Made by a program: the position numbers and the translations under genes. A stretch of DNA of 64,000 nt. Source: Kitasatospora sp. NBC_01287 (GTDB lineage Bacteria > Actinomycetota > Actinomycetes > Streptomycetales > Streptomycetaceae). Below are positions 17,582 to 26,326 of the stretch, in pieces; positions within the stretch are counted from its first letter, which is position 1, and every line of letters begins with the position of its first letter. The stretch is from contig NZ_JAPEPB010000001.1 in assembly GCF_026340565.1 (NCBI RefSeq), positions 3,696,501-3,760,500 of the forward strand. The letters run 5' to 3'. The notes below the pieces were generated by a model. It worked only from the letters and a program-made list of their open reading frames with translations, was not told the DNA's origin and did not search any database.

Positions 17582-18445
17582 GTGGCACTGCGCCTGGGAA
17601 CGCGCGAGTTCGGCGCGGACGAACTGGTGGTCATGGCCATCGTCAACCGCACCCCCGACTCCTTCTTCGACCGCGGGGCCACCTTCGCGGACGAGGCCGC
17701 CTTCGCCGCCGCCGACAAGGCGATGGCCGAGGGCGCGGCGATCCTGGACATCGGCGGGGTCAAGGCCGGCCCTGGCGAGGAGGTGACGGTCGAGGAGGAG
17801 CTGCGGCGCACCGTGCCCTTCGTCGCCGAACTGCGCGAGCGCCACCCCGGGGCCGTGATCAGCGTGGACACCTGGCGACACGAGGTGGGCGAGGCGGTCT
17901 GCGAGGTCGGGGCCGACCTGCTGAACGACGCCTGGGGCGGCGTCGACCCGGAACTCGCGGCGGTCGCCGCCCGGCACGGCGCCGGGCTGGTCTGCACCCA
18001 CGCCGGCGGCGCCGAGCCGCGCACCCGGCCGCACCGGGTCGGCTACGAGGACGTGATGGCCGACATCCTGGCGGTCACCGTCGGGCTGGCCGAGCGGGCC
18101 GCCGCGCTCGGTGTGCGGCGGGACGGGCTGATCATCGACCCGGGTCACGACTTCGGCAAGAACACCCGGCACTCGCTGGAGGCGACCCGGCGGCTGCCGG
18201 AGATGACCGCGACCGGGTTCCCGGTGCTGGTCTCGCTCTCCAACAAGGACTTCGTCGGCGAGACGCTGGACAAGCCGGTCGACGAGCGCCTGCTCGGCAC
18301 CCTGGCCACCACCGCGGTCTCGGCCTGGCTCGGCGCCCGGATCTACCGGGTGCACCAGGTGGCCGAGACCCGGCAGGTGCTGGACATGGTCGCCTCGATC
18401 CAGGGCACCAGGCCACCGGCCGTGGCCCGCCGGGGCCTGGCCTGA
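17582..18445 (+). CDS. dihydropteroate synthase-like protein (FolP2 type)
   Basis: This 287-aa TIM-barrel protein resembles DHPS: AIVNRTPDSFFDRG near residue 20, ILDIGGVKAGPG near 58, IDPGHDFGKNTRHS near 183 and RVHQV near the C-terminus. The usual GGESTRPGA loop that contacts p-aminobenzoate is replaced by GGVKAGPGEEV, so the Ser-Thr-Arg set is absent, as I recall for mycobacterial FolP2, which does not replace FolP1. GTG at 17582 is chosen because GAGGGAG lies about 6 nt upstream; a longer frame from 17468 would add 38 residues with no homology. It is divergent from the DivIVA-like gene. Confidence 0.85.
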   Translation: MALRLGTREFGADELVVMAIVNRTPDSFFDRGATFADEAAFAAADKAMAEGAAILDIGGVKAGPGEEVTVEEELRRTVPFVAELRERHPGAVISVDTWRHEVGEAVCEVGADLLNDAWGGVDPELAAVAARHGAGLVCTHAGGAEPRTRPHRVGYEDVMADILAVTVGLAERAAALGVRRDGLIIDPGHDFGKNTRHSLEATRRLPEMTATGFPVLVSLSNKDFVGETLDKPVDERLLGTLATTAVSAWLGARIYRVHQVAETRQVLDMVASIQGTRPPAVARRGLA

Positions 18446-18483
18446 CGAGGGCTGGCCTGACGAGGGCTGGCCTGACGAGGGCT
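18439..18483. repeat. 15-bp tandem repeat, 3 copies, over the folP-like stop
   Basis: GGCCTGACGAGGGCT is repeated three times without change. The first copy contains the TGA stop of the folP-like gene, and since 15 is divisible by 3 each later copy repeats that stop in frame. Confidence 0.75.
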
Positions 18484-18524
18484 CACCCGCCCGGCGCCGG
18501 ACCGCTCCGCGGGCCCCGGGACGC

Positions 18525-19364
18525 TCAGATCTCGTCGCCGGGGCGGCGGGCCTCGGCCAGGATCTTCAGCACCTCGTCGATCTCGTCGGTGACGTGGAAG
18601 AGCTCCAGGTCGGCCGGCGAGGCCTTGCCCTGGGCGACCAGGGTGTCCCGCAGCCAGGCGACCAGCCCGCTCCAGTAGGCGCTGCCGAAGAGGATCACCG
18701 GGAACCTGGTGACCTTCTTCGTCTGCACCAGGGTCAGCGCCTCGAAGAGCTCGTCCAGCGTGCCCAGGCCGCCGGGCAGCACCACGAAGCCCTGCGCGTA
18801 CTTCACGAACATCGTCTTGCGGACGAAGAAGTAGCGGAAGTTGAGGCCGAGGTCGACGTACTCGTTCAGCCCCTGCTCGAACGGCAGCTCGATGCCGAGC
18901 CCGACGCTCAGGCCGCCCCCCTCCGAGGCCCCCCGGTTGGCGGCCTCCATCGCGCCCGGACCGCCACCGGTGATCACCGCGTAGCCGGCCTCGGCCAGCG
19001 CCCGCCCGATCGCCACCCCGGCGGCGTAATCGGCGGAGTCGACCGGCGTCCGGGCCGAGCCGAAGACGCTGATCGCGGCCGGGAGTTCGGCCAGTGTGCC
19101 GAAGCCCTCGACGAACTCCGAGGTGATCCGCCAGACCCGCCAGGGATCGGTGTGCAGCCAGTCGGTGGGGCCGGTGGTGTCCAGCAGGCGCTGGTCCGTG
19201 GTGCCCGGCTCGACCTGGTCCCGGCGCAGCAGCACCGGGCCCTTCCGCTTCTCCGGCCAGCTCTTCTTCGGCGGCTCGGCCCCCGCGGGGGTCGGCTCCA
19301 CCAGCTCCGGCCCGTGGCCGAAGCGCCGTTCGTCTGCGCCGTCCTGCGCTGATGTCCCTGTCAT
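18525..19364 (-). CDS. LOG family protein (TIGR00730)
   Basis: This 279-aa Rossmann-type protein has the signature GGGPGAMEAANRGA near residue 128 and PGGLGTLDELFEALT near 200, the nucleotide and phosphoribosyl-hydrolase motifs of LONELY GUY proteins. Such enzymes release free bases from nucleoside 5'-monophosphates. It matches the long Rv1205-type form and sits in the same folP2-LOG-dapE neighbourhood. ATG at 19364 is used; no clear ribosome site precedes it, so a leaderless or slightly different start is possible. Confidence 0.88.
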   Translation of the reverse strand: MTGTSAQDGADERRFGHGPELVEPTPAGAEPPKKSWPEKRKGPVLLRRDQVEPGTTDQRLLDTTGPTDWLHTDPWRVWRITSEFVEGFGTLAELPAAISVFGSARTPVDSADYAAGVAIGRALAEAGYAVITGGGPGAMEAANRGASEGGGLSVGLGIELPFEQGLNEYVDLGLNFRYFFVRKTMFVKYAQGFVVLPGGLGTLDELFEALTLVQTKKVTRFPVILFGSAYWSGLVAWLRDTLVAQGKASPADLELFHVTDEIDEVLKILAEARRPGDEI

Positions 19365-19470
19365 GACGAAACTGTACGCCCGGCACGGGTGCCGCACGGG
19401 GAACCTCTGGCAGGCAAGCAGCTGACGGGACGGCGACGCCTTGCCGCGCGTCGCCGTCCGGGCGGTGGCG

Positions 19471-20562
19471 TCACGCCGCGGTGAGCCAGGCACGCAGCTT
19501 GCGCTCGACCTCGGCGATCGCGCTCAGCGAGACGTGCTCGTCCCGCTTGTGGGCCAGGTTCGGGTCGCCGGGACCGAAGTTGACCGCGGGCACGCCGAGC
19601 GCGCTGAACCGCGCCACGTCGGTCCAGCCGAACTTGGCGCGGGCCTCGCCCCCGGTGGCCGCCAGGAACGCCTGGGCGGCCGGCTGGCCGAGACCGGGGA
19701 GCGCGCCGGGCGAGGAGTCCACCACCTCGAAGGCGAAGCCCGCGAAGACCTCGCGCAGGTGCGCCTCGGCCTGGGCCTCGCTGCGGTCGGGCGCGAAGCG
19801 GAAGTTGACGGTCACCACGCACTCGTCGGGGATCACGTTTCCGGCCACCCCGCCCGTGATGCCCACCGCGTTGAGGCCCTCGCGGTACTCCAGACCGTCG
19901 ATCTCCACCCGGCGCGCCTGGTAGGCGCGGAGCCGGGCGAGCACCTCGGCGGCCTGGTGGATGGCGTTGTCGCCGTTCCAGCTGCGGGCCGAGTGGGCGC
20001 GCACGCCGGTCAGCATGATCTTGATCCGCAGGCTGCCCTGGCACCCGCCCTCGACCATCGCGCCGCTCGGCTCCATCAGCACCGCGAAGTCGGCCGCCAG
20101 CCAGTCGGGGTGTCGGGCCACCAGGTGGCCCAGGCCGTTGCGGACCGCGTCGACCTCCTCGCAGTCGTAGAAGACGAAGGTCAGGTCCCGGTTCGGGTCG
20201 GGCAGGGTGGCGGCCAGCCGCAGCTGGACGGCCACCCCCGACTTCATGTCCGAGGTGCCGCAGCCCCAGAGCACGTCGCCCTCGACCCGGGAGGGGACGT
20301 TGTCGGCGATCGGCACGGTGTCCAGGTGACCGGCCAGCAGCACCCGCTCGGCGCGGCCCAGGTGGGTGCGGGCCACCACGTTGTTGCCGTAGCGGTCGAC
20401 GGTCAGGTGCGGCAGGGTGCGCAGCGCGGCCTCGACGGCGTCGGCGAGCGCCTGCTCCTCCCCACTGACCGAGGGGAAGTCGACCAACTGGGCGGTGAGC
20501 GCACCCCCGTCCAGGGTCAGGTCGAGCGCGGTCGGGGCACTGGTTGCGGGCAGGCTGCTCAT
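19471..20562 (-). CDS. dapE: succinyl-diaminopimelate desuccinylase
   Basis: This 363-aa M20 metallopeptidase-family enzyme cleaves N-succinyl-LL-diaminopimelate in lysine and peptidoglycan precursor synthesis. Metal-site motifs are [10 protein letters not shown] near residue 75, [10 protein letters not shown] near 100, CEEVDA near 135 and a C-terminal LAHKRDEHV. The dimerisation domain ([16 protein letters not shown]) is intact. ATG at 20562 gives a start just before the conserved [11 protein letters not shown]; no purine-rich site stands out. It runs in the same direction as the LOG gene. Confidence 0.93.
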   Translation of the reverse strand: MSSLPATSAPTALDLTLDGGALTAQLVDFPSVSGEEQALADAVEAALRTLPHLTVDRYGNNVVARTHLGRAERVLLAGHLDTVPIADNVPSRVEGDVLWGCGTSDMKSGVAVQLRLAATLPDPNRDLTFVFYDCEEVDAVRNGLGHLVARHPDWLAADFAVLMEPSGAMVEGGCQGSLRIKIMLTGVRAHSARSWNGDNAIHQAAEVLARLRAYQARRVEIDGLEYREGLNAVGITGGVAGNVIPDECVVTVNFRFAPDRSEAQAEAHLREVFAGFAFEVVDSSPGALPGLGQPAAQAFLAATGGEARAKFGWTDVARFSALGVPAVNFGPGDPNLAHKRDEHVSLSAIAEVERKLRAWLTAA

Positions 20563-20745
20563 GGTCGGAGAGCCTAGCCGCGGGCGCCTCGCGGGGGCTC
20601 GCGTGCCACACGCTCGCCGCGAAGGTGCTCCGGCCGCGCAACCAGCGAGGACCGCGGCGTCGTCCGCATCGGTGGCGACTGAGTACGGTGTGCCAGGTAG
20701 TGGGCGGGAAGATCGCCGGGTGATCGCAAGATGAGAGGGGCCACG

Positions 20746-21879
20746 GTGGCCATCGAGGAGGAGCCGGCCCGTGGCCGTCGTCGGCGGCGCCGACCACTGG
20801 GCTGTGTGCTGACGGCGCTGCTGCTGGTCGCCGCGGTGGTCGCGGGGCTGGTGCTGTGGAACCGCAACCACAACGAGGTGGCGGCCGAGCAGTGCGAGGT
20901 CACCCCGGCCGGCGGCAAGCCGATCGCGATGGACCTGGACCAGGGCTCGAACGCGGCGACCATAGCCGCCGTGACGATCGCGCGTGGGCTGCCGGAGCGG
21001 GCGCTGACCATCGCCCTGGCCACCGGGCTGCAGGAGTCCAAACTGCACAACCTGGCCGGCGGCGACCGCGACTCGGTGGGCCTCTTCCAGCAGCGGCCGT
21101 CCCAGGGCTGGGGCACCGAGCAGCAGATCCTGGACCCGGTCTACGCGACCAACAAGTTCCTGGACGCGCTGGTGAAGGTGCAGGGCTACGCCCGGCTGCC
21201 GCTCACCGAGGCGGCCCAGGACGTGCAGAAGAGCGGCTACCCCGGCGCGTACGCCAAGCACGAGGCGAATGCCACCGCTCTCGCCGAGGCGCTGACCGGG
21301 CGGGCGCCGGCCGCCTTCAGCTGCACGGTGCACGAGTTCACGCAGCCGGTCACCGCCGACGACCCGGGCTCGGGCTCGGACTCGGGCTCGGACTCGGGCT
21401 CGGACTCGGGCTCGGACTCGGGCTCGGGCTCGGCGAGCGGCTCGCCCGGCCCGAGCGGCGCGGCGGGCGCCGCCGGCAGCGCGCAGCAGCTGACCGACCG
21501 GGTCCGCCGGGAGTTCGGCCAGGCGGTCAGCGCGGCTCCGGCGACCGGGGCCGGCATCGCGGGCGGGGGTGGCGGGAGCACCGCGAGCGGAAGCGGCGGG
21601 ACCGTCGCGGGAGCAAGCGCCGCCGCGGGGACGGCGTTCGCGCTCACCCCCAATCCGGCGGCCAACACCGACACCGGGGCGGACGCGCAGGCCCAGAGCG
21701 GCTGGGCGGTGGCGCAGTGGGCGGTGGCGCACGCCCAGGAGCTCGGCATCGGCACGGTGGACTACGGCGGCCAGGAGTGGCGGATCGACCGCTCCGCGGC
21801 CGGCTGGCAGGCCCGGCCGGGCGCCGGGAGCGCGAGCCAGGTGCTGGTCAGCCTCGGGATGCCCGCCGGGAAGAAGTGA
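20746..21879 (+). CDS. membrane-anchored lytic-transglycosylase-like protein
   Basis: This protein of about 377 aa has a poly-Arg N-terminus, one transmembrane helix (residues about 17-38, [21 protein letters not shown]) and an extracytoplasmic lysozyme-like domain. There, [28 protein letters not shown] has the Glu and GLFQ signature of transglycosylases. A Gly-Ser-Asp repeat linker and a Gly/Ala-rich stretch follow, then a small C-terminal domain ([21 protein letters not shown]). GTG at 20746 is preferred to ATG 20731 because GAGAGG is well spaced from it. It is divergent from dapE, so a wall-remodelling role fits the context. Confidence 0.8.
   Translation: MAIEEEPARGRRRRRRPLGCVLTALLLVAAVVAGLVLWNRNHNEVAAEQCEVTPAGGKPIAMDLDQGSNAATIAAVTIARGLPERALTIALATGLQESKLHNLAGGDRDSVGLFQQRPSQGWGTEQQILDPVYATNKFLDALVKVQGYARLPLTEAAQDVQKSGYPGAYAKHEANATALAEALTGRAPAAFSCTVHEFTQPVTADDPGSGSDSGSDSGSDSGSDSGSGSASGSPGPSGAAGAAGSAQQLTDRVRREFGQAVSAAPATGAGIAGGGGGSTASGSGGTVAGASAAAGTAFALTPNPAANTDTGADAQAQSGWAVAQWAVAHAQELGIGTVDYGGQEWRIDRSAAGWQARPGAGSASQVLVSLGMPAGKK
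21373..21420 (+). repeat. 12-bp tandem repeat coding a Gly-Ser-Asp-Ser linker
   Basis: Four perfect copies of GGCTCGGACTCG lie inside the transglycosylase-like gene and code the flexible linker between its catalytic and C-terminal domains. Such repeats can change copy number by slippage. Confidence 0.8.
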
Positions 21880-22306
21880 CCGGGGGAGCGGTCGAGCCTT
21901 CATGGCCAGGCGTCATCGGTCATCGGTCATCGGTGATCGGTGATCCGGGATCGGTCACCCGTCACCCGTCACCCACGATCGTCAAGGGATGTTGACGGAT
22001 ACCCGGCCGAGTGCCCCTCCGACGGGTGAACCCGGGCTCGCCCGCTGGACGCCCCCGCAGGGGTGACGCCGGCCCTCCGGCGCGACCGCCGGTGCGCTCG
22101 ATCGCGCGTGGCCGGCCTGGCGGGGCAAGGGAAGTGACGTTTTTTCGACGGTCCCGATGGTGGCCCGGAGCCCGGCCGTCGGAAAAGCGATCATGCGATC
22201 TTTGAGGTCTCTTTACGTTCGGCGACCGAAACCTTCTCGCTCCTCAAGCGGTAGTACACGGCGTCCGCCCGGCGGACCTGCCGTGTCGTCACTTCTTAGG
22301 AGCACC
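21880..22306 (+). promoter_or_regulatory. intergenic leader with degenerate repeats and a 5' hairpin
   Basis: This 427-bp stretch has no gene that I support. Positions 21910-21975 are a degenerate low-complexity array of GTCATCG/GTGATCG/GTCACCC units. Positions 22137-22200 are AT-richer, with TTTTTT followed by CGACGG and a distant CCGTCG. A hairpin at 22257-22285 (CACGGC-GTCCG paired with CGGAC-GCCGTG, with a two-base bulge) sits 22 nt before the ATG of the secreted protein. It may belong to the 5' leader; I could not match it to a known riboswitch class. Confidence 0.4.
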
Positions 22307-23296
22307 ATGTCCCTCCCCCTCTCGCGCCGGATCGCCCAGGCCGCACTGCTCGTCGCGGCCAGTGCGACCCCGCTGGTCGCCGCCGGGTCGGCATCCGCCT
22401 CCCAGCTGGTCCCGCAGGGCACCGACCTCGGTCAGGGGATCAGCAGGCTGGACGGCGTCACCGCGAACTCGAACCTCAAGACCGAGGCGCACCAGCTGGG
22501 CCAAGCGCTGGGCACCACCGGCGCGGTACTGAGCGGGACGGCGGTGCCGGCCGCCGCCGACACCACGGGCACGGCCGCGGCCAACACGCTGCCGCAGACC
22601 GACAAGCTGACCGACCCCGCCCAGTTGGTCGACCAGCTCGGCCACCACGACGGCTCCACCACGAGCGCCAACGGCCAGCTGGCGGACGCCGCGGGCAAGG
22701 TCGCCATGCTGACCCCGCTGGGGCCCCTGGGCGGGCTGGCCGGCGGGGCACTGCCGGGTGCGGCGCCGCGCGCGATGCCGATGATGGGGCAGGCGCCCGC
22801 GATGCCCGCCATGCCGCTCTCCGGCGCGGGCTCGCTGCCGGGCGCCCCCAGCGTGAGCGGGGTGGACAAGGTGGTGAACGGCGACACGCTGAGCAACCCG
22901 GTCGACGCCACCGGCAGGCTGGCGGGCCAGATCCCGGCCACCAGCAGCCTGGCGAAGTCGCTGCCCAGCCAGCAGCGGCTGACCTCCGCGATGCCCGACA
23001 CCAGCCACACCCTCGGCTCGGTGCCCATGCTGGGGCAGCTGACCGGCTCGCTGCCCGCCGCGCAGCACCTGGGCACCCTGCCGAACACCGATCACCTGAC
23101 CAACGGCATGCCGGACACCGGCGACCTGCTGCAGCACCCCGCCCAGAGTGCCGACGCCCTGCACCTGCAGCAGCTGACCGGCCAGGCCGGCGAGAGCACC
23201 CACCGGCTGGGCGGGCTCCCGGACCTGGGCAGCAGCGTGACCAGCCTGCTCGGCGGGGTGGGCGGGACGGCGCAGCACATGCCGTCGGTGAGCTGA
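22307..23296 (+). CDS. secreted repeat protein of unknown function
   Basis: This 329-aa protein has a clear Sec signal peptide (RR in the n-region, hydrophobic QAALLVAASATPLVAAG, cleavage after SASA near residue 31). The mature part is rich in Leu, Pro, Met and Gly and has loosely repeated blocks of the type LP-x-HL-x-MPDT between residues about 215 and 290. No catalytic motif is recognised; streptomycete homologues are often labelled ATP-binding protein without support that I can see. ATG at 22307 follows AGGAG by 4 nt. The gene ends before a bidirectional terminator. Confidence 0.78.
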   Translation: MSLPLSRRIAQAALLVAASATPLVAAGSASASQLVPQGTDLGQGISRLDGVTANSNLKTEAHQLGQALGTTGAVLSGTAVPAAADTTGTAAANTLPQTDKLTDPAQLVDQLGHHDGSTTSANGQLADAAGKVAMLTPLGPLGGLAGGALPGAAPRAMPMMGQAPAMPAMPLSGAGSLPGAPSVSGVDKVVNGDTLSNPVDATGRLAGQIPATSSLAKSLPSQQRLTSAMPDTSHTLGSVPMLGQLTGSLPAAQHLGTLPNTDHLTNGMPDTGDLLQHPAQSADALHLQQLTGQAGESTHRLGGLPDLGSSVTSLLGGVGGTAQHMPSVS

Positions 23297-23443
23297 CACG
23301 GCTACTGGCTGAGGGCGGCTGGCAGCTGACTGCTGCCTGCTGCCTGCTGCTGTCGATGGCGGGCGGCGACCGCGCTTGCCGATGACGGGCGGCGGGCGGC
23401 GGATGTCAGTTGACGGCGGTCAGGTGACCGCAGGGGGATGGCA

Positions 23444-23497
23444 GAAAACAGCTGACGGCTGACAGAATCTGAAATCTGTCAGCCGTCAGCTGTTTTC
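23444..23497. terminator. bidirectional terminator, perfect 23-bp inverted repeat
   Basis: Arms 23444-23466 and 23475-23497 are perfectly complementary over 23 bp around the 8-nt loop ATCTGAAA. The left arm starts GAAAA and the right arm ends TTTTC, so RNA from either strand gives a GC stem with a short U-run. It lies between the convergent secreted-protein gene and dapC. Confidence 0.85.
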
Positions 23498-23590
23498 GCG
23501 TCGCGGTCACCGGCCACCGCGTCGCGGTCATCGGTCACCGGTCATCGGCCATCAGCGACCAACCAGTGGTCACCGATCACCGCGCAACCG

Positions 23591-24733
23591 TCACCCGCCC
23601 AGCCGCTTCACCGCCGCCGCGACCCGCTCGTCGGTCGCCGTGAACGCGACCCGGACGAAGCGGTCACCGGACGGACCGTAGAAGTCACCAGGCGCCACCA
23701 GGATCCCCAGCTCCGCCAGGTACGCGACGGTGTCCCAGCAGGGCTCGTCACGGGTGGCCCACAGGTAGAGGCTGGCCTCGGAGTGCTCGATCCGGAAGCC
23801 GTGCTCGGTCAGCGCCGCCCGCAGCGCCGCCCGCCGGGCCGCGTAGCGGGCCCGCTGCTCCGCCACGTGCACGTCGTCTCCGAGCGCCGCGATGGTGGCC
23901 GCCTGCACCGGGGCCGGCACGATCATGCCGCCGTGCTTGCGGATCTCCAGCAGCTCCCGCACCACCACCGGGTCGCCCGCCACGAAGGAGGCGCGGTAGC
24001 CGGCCAGGTTGGAGCGCTTGGAGAGCGACTGGACGGCGAGCACCCCCTCGGTCGAACCGCCGCAGACGTCGGCGCGCAGCACCGAGACCGGCTCGGCCTC
24101 CCAGCCCAGCTCCAGGTAGCACTCGTCGCTGACCAGCAGCACCCGGTGCTCCCGGGCCCAGGCCACCGCGCGCCGCAGTTCGTCGGCGCTCAGCACCCGG
24201 CCGGTGGGGTTGGACGGCGAGTTCAGCCAGAGCAGCCGCACCCGGGCCGGGTCCAGCTCGGCGACGTCGTCGTACTCCACCGGCTCGGCGCCGCAGAGTC
24301 GGGCGCCGACCTCGTAGGTGGGGTAGGCGAGGCGCGGATAGGCCACCTGGTCACCGGGGCCCAGGCCGAGCTGCCCGGGCAGCCAGGCCACCAGCTCCTT
24401 GGAGCCGACGGTCGGCAGCACCGCCTCGGGCCCGAGTTCGGCGCCGCAGCGCCGCCGCAGCCAGTCGGCGATCGCCTCGCGCAGCGCCAACGGCCCCCAG
24501 ACGGTCGGGTAGCCCGGGGTGTCGGCGCTGGCCGCCAGCGCCCGCTGGACCAGCTCGGGGACCGGGTCGACCGGCGTGCCCACGGAGAAGTCGCACAGCC
24601 CGTCCGGGTGGGCCAGCGCGGTCGCCTTGTAGGGCTCCAGCTTGTCCCAGGGGAAGACCGGCAACAGGTCGGAGACGCGACGCGCCGCCCCCGGGTGACC
24701 CGGGAACGGCGCGCGCGGTGCGTTGGTGCTCAC
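23591..24733 (-). CDS. dapC: succinyldiaminopimelate transaminase
   Basis: This 380-aa class I PLP aminotransferase converts N-succinyl-2-amino-6-ketopimelate to N-succinyl-LL-DAP. Landmarks are the NSPSNPTGRVLS block near residue 172, SDECYLELGW near 202 and the PLP-lysine motif SLSKRSNLAGYR near 238. The context supports dapC: ferredoxin fdxA lies 4 bp upstream and dapE is in the neighbourhood, the common actinobacterial fdxA-dapC order. GTG at 24733 is the start. Confidence 0.9.
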   Translation of the reverse strand: MSTNAPRAPFPGHPGAARRVSDLLPVFPWDKLEPYKATALAHPDGLCDFSVGTPVDPVPELVQRALAASADTPGYPTVWGPLALREAIADWLRRRCGAELGPEAVLPTVGSKELVAWLPGQLGLGPGDQVAYPRLAYPTYEVGARLCGAEPVEYDDVAELDPARVRLLWLNSPSNPTGRVLSADELRRAVAWAREHRVLLVSDECYLELGWEAEPVSVLRADVCGGSTEGVLAVQSLSKRSNLAGYRASFVAGDPVVVRELLEIRKHGGMIVPAPVQAATIAALGDDVHVAEQRARYAARRAALRAALTEHGFRIEHSEASLYLWATRDEPCWDTVAYLAELGILVAPGDFYGPSGDRFVRVAFTATDERVAAAVKRLGG

Positions 24734-24737
24734 AGGC

Positions 24738-25067
24738 TCAGTGCTCGTCCTGGTTCTGCGGGGGCAGGGCGGCGATGAACGGGTGGTCCCGCTCGATCAG
24801 ACCGAGCTTCGAGGCGCCACCGGGCGAACCGAGGTCGTCGAAGAACTCGACGTTCGCCTTGTAGTAGTCCTTCCACTCCTCCGGAGTGTCGTCCTCGTAG
24901 AAGATCGCCTCGACGGGGCAGACCGGCTCGCAGGCGCCGCAGTCGACACACTCATCCGGGTGGATGTAGAGCGAGCGCTCGCCCTCGTAGATGCAGTCGA
25001 CCGGGCACTCTTCGATGCACGCCTTGTCCTTGACGTCGACACAAGGCTGCGCGATGACGTAGGTCAC
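24738..25067 (-). CDS. fdxA: 7Fe ferredoxin
   Basis: This 109-aa ferredoxin has a 3Fe-4S site (C-x7-C-x3-CP near residues 9-21) and a 4Fe-4S site (CVDCGACEPVCP near 40-51), followed by the long acidic C-terminal extension typical of actinobacterial FdxA. It is a cytosolic low-potential electron carrier. GTG at 25067 has GAGGAGG upstream. It is cotranscribed with dapC (4-bp gap). Confidence 0.95.
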   Translation of the reverse strand: MTYVIAQPCVDVKDKACIEECPVDCIYEGERSLYIHPDECVDCGACEPVCPVEAIFYEDDTPEEWKDYYKANVEFFDDLGSPGGASKLGLIERDHPFIAALPPQNQDEH

Positions 25068-25194
25068 GCTGTCGTTCCTCCTCGGTTGGGCCCGGGGCCC
25101 AAACTATCTGCTTGCGTGCGCGGGTGAGCGCGGCGTCGTCGATGCCCGCCCCTAGTATCGCGGGTCAGAGACTACAAATGCACCGGAGGTCAGC

Positions 25195-26220
25195 TTGAGC
25201 GGCACCCCGATTCCGGTCGGCGCCAACCCCGAGGTCCGGATAGGCCCTGCTGACGTGGGACGACGCGTGTCCGTACGGCGGATCGAGGCGGCCGTGGAGC
25301 CGGCCACCGGGCGGGCGTCGTTCCGCGATGTGATCGGTGTGCTCACTACGTGGAACGATCATGAGCTGATCGTAGTCGCCCGTGACCGTTCCGAAACACG
25401 AATTCCGGTCAATCGCCTGGTCGCGGGCAAAGTGGTGCCCCTCTTCCCGGCCCGACCCGCACCGCTGCCCGCGGTCGACCCCGTCGAGCTGCAGCGGGTC
25501 GCCGCCCGCGGCTGGCCCGCCGTCGAGCAGCAGCCGCTGGGCGAGTGGACCCTGCGTGCCTCGGCCGGCTTCACCAGGCGGGCCAACTCGGCGCAGGCCC
25601 TCGGCGACCCCGGTCTGCCGCTGCCGCGGGCGCTGGAGCGGGTGCGCGCCTGGTACGCCGAGCGCGAGCTGCCCGCCTGGATCGAGGTGACCGTCCCGGG
25701 CTCGCCCACCGAGCTGGCCGCGGAACTCGACCGGCTCGGCGCCCACCACTCCCCCACCCTGGTGCGCACCGCCCCGCTGGCCGCGCTGGCCAGGGCGGGG
25801 CGGAGCGGGCAGGGCGAGCGGGTGCGGCTGTCGCGCACCGCCGACGCCGGGTGGCTGTCGGTCTACCGGCGCAGCAGCGGCGATCCGGCCCAGGAGCGGG
25901 CCGCCCAGCAGGTGCTGCACGGCGGCCCCTCGGTTTGGTTCGCCGCCGTGCCCGACCCGGGCGGAGCGGCGCCGCTGGCGATCGGACGCTGCGTCATCGA
26001 CGGCCCCTGGGCCTGCTTCGCGGCCGTCGAGGTGCGCCCCGAGGCACGCCGGCAGGGCCTGGCGACAGCGTTGATGGCGGTGCTCGCGGCGCGCGCGGCG
26101 GAGGAGGGCGCGCGGGGCGCCTACCTGCAGGTGGAGGCCGGGAACAGTGGTGCGCTCACGCTCTATGACGGCCTCGGCTTCACGACCAGTCACACTTACC
26201 ACTACGCGCGTCTTCCATAG
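25195..26220 (+). CDS. GNAT family N-acetyltransferase
   Basis: This 341-aa protein has an N-terminal beta-rich domain (residues about 10-90) and a C-terminal GNAT domain whose acetyl-CoA loop is VEVRPEARRQGLATALM near residue 282, followed by YLQVEAGNSGALTLYDGLGF. The substrate is unknown. TTG at 25195 is chosen because GGAGG lies 5 nt upstream. A TAGTAT hexamer at 25152-25157 is a plausible -10 box; the gene is divergent from fdxA. Confidence 0.88.
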   Translation: MSGTPIPVGANPEVRIGPADVGRRVSVRRIEAAVEPATGRASFRDVIGVLTTWNDHELIVVARDRSETRIPVNRLVAGKVVPLFPARPAPLPAVDPVELQRVAARGWPAVEQQPLGEWTLRASAGFTRRANSAQALGDPGLPLPRALERVRAWYAERELPAWIEVTVPGSPTELAAELDRLGAHHSPTLVRTAPLAALARAGRSGQGERVRLSRTADAGWLSVYRRSSGDPAQERAAQQVLHGGPSVWFAAVPDPGGAAPLAIGRCVIDGPWACFAAVEVRPEARRQGLATALMAVLAARAAEEGARGAYLQVEAGNSGALTLYDGLGFTTSHTYHYARLP

Positions 26221-26326
26221 GAAGAGCCGTCCGCGTAGGTTCCCGGCAGACGTCGTTGCCGTCGACCGGGAACCCGCGGCACCCGTACGCCGAGAGCCGT
26301 CACGCACGAAAGCCACCGCAGCCATC

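Noticed and set aside
21905..21980. CRISPR-like array of short repeats
   Set aside because: The repeats are 7-8 bp, degenerate and without spacers; it is simple-sequence DNA.
22130..22306. c-di-AMP (ydaO) riboswitch before the secreted protein
   Set aside because: The leader has a hairpin and an AT-rich patch, but I could not find the conserved core of that riboswitch class.
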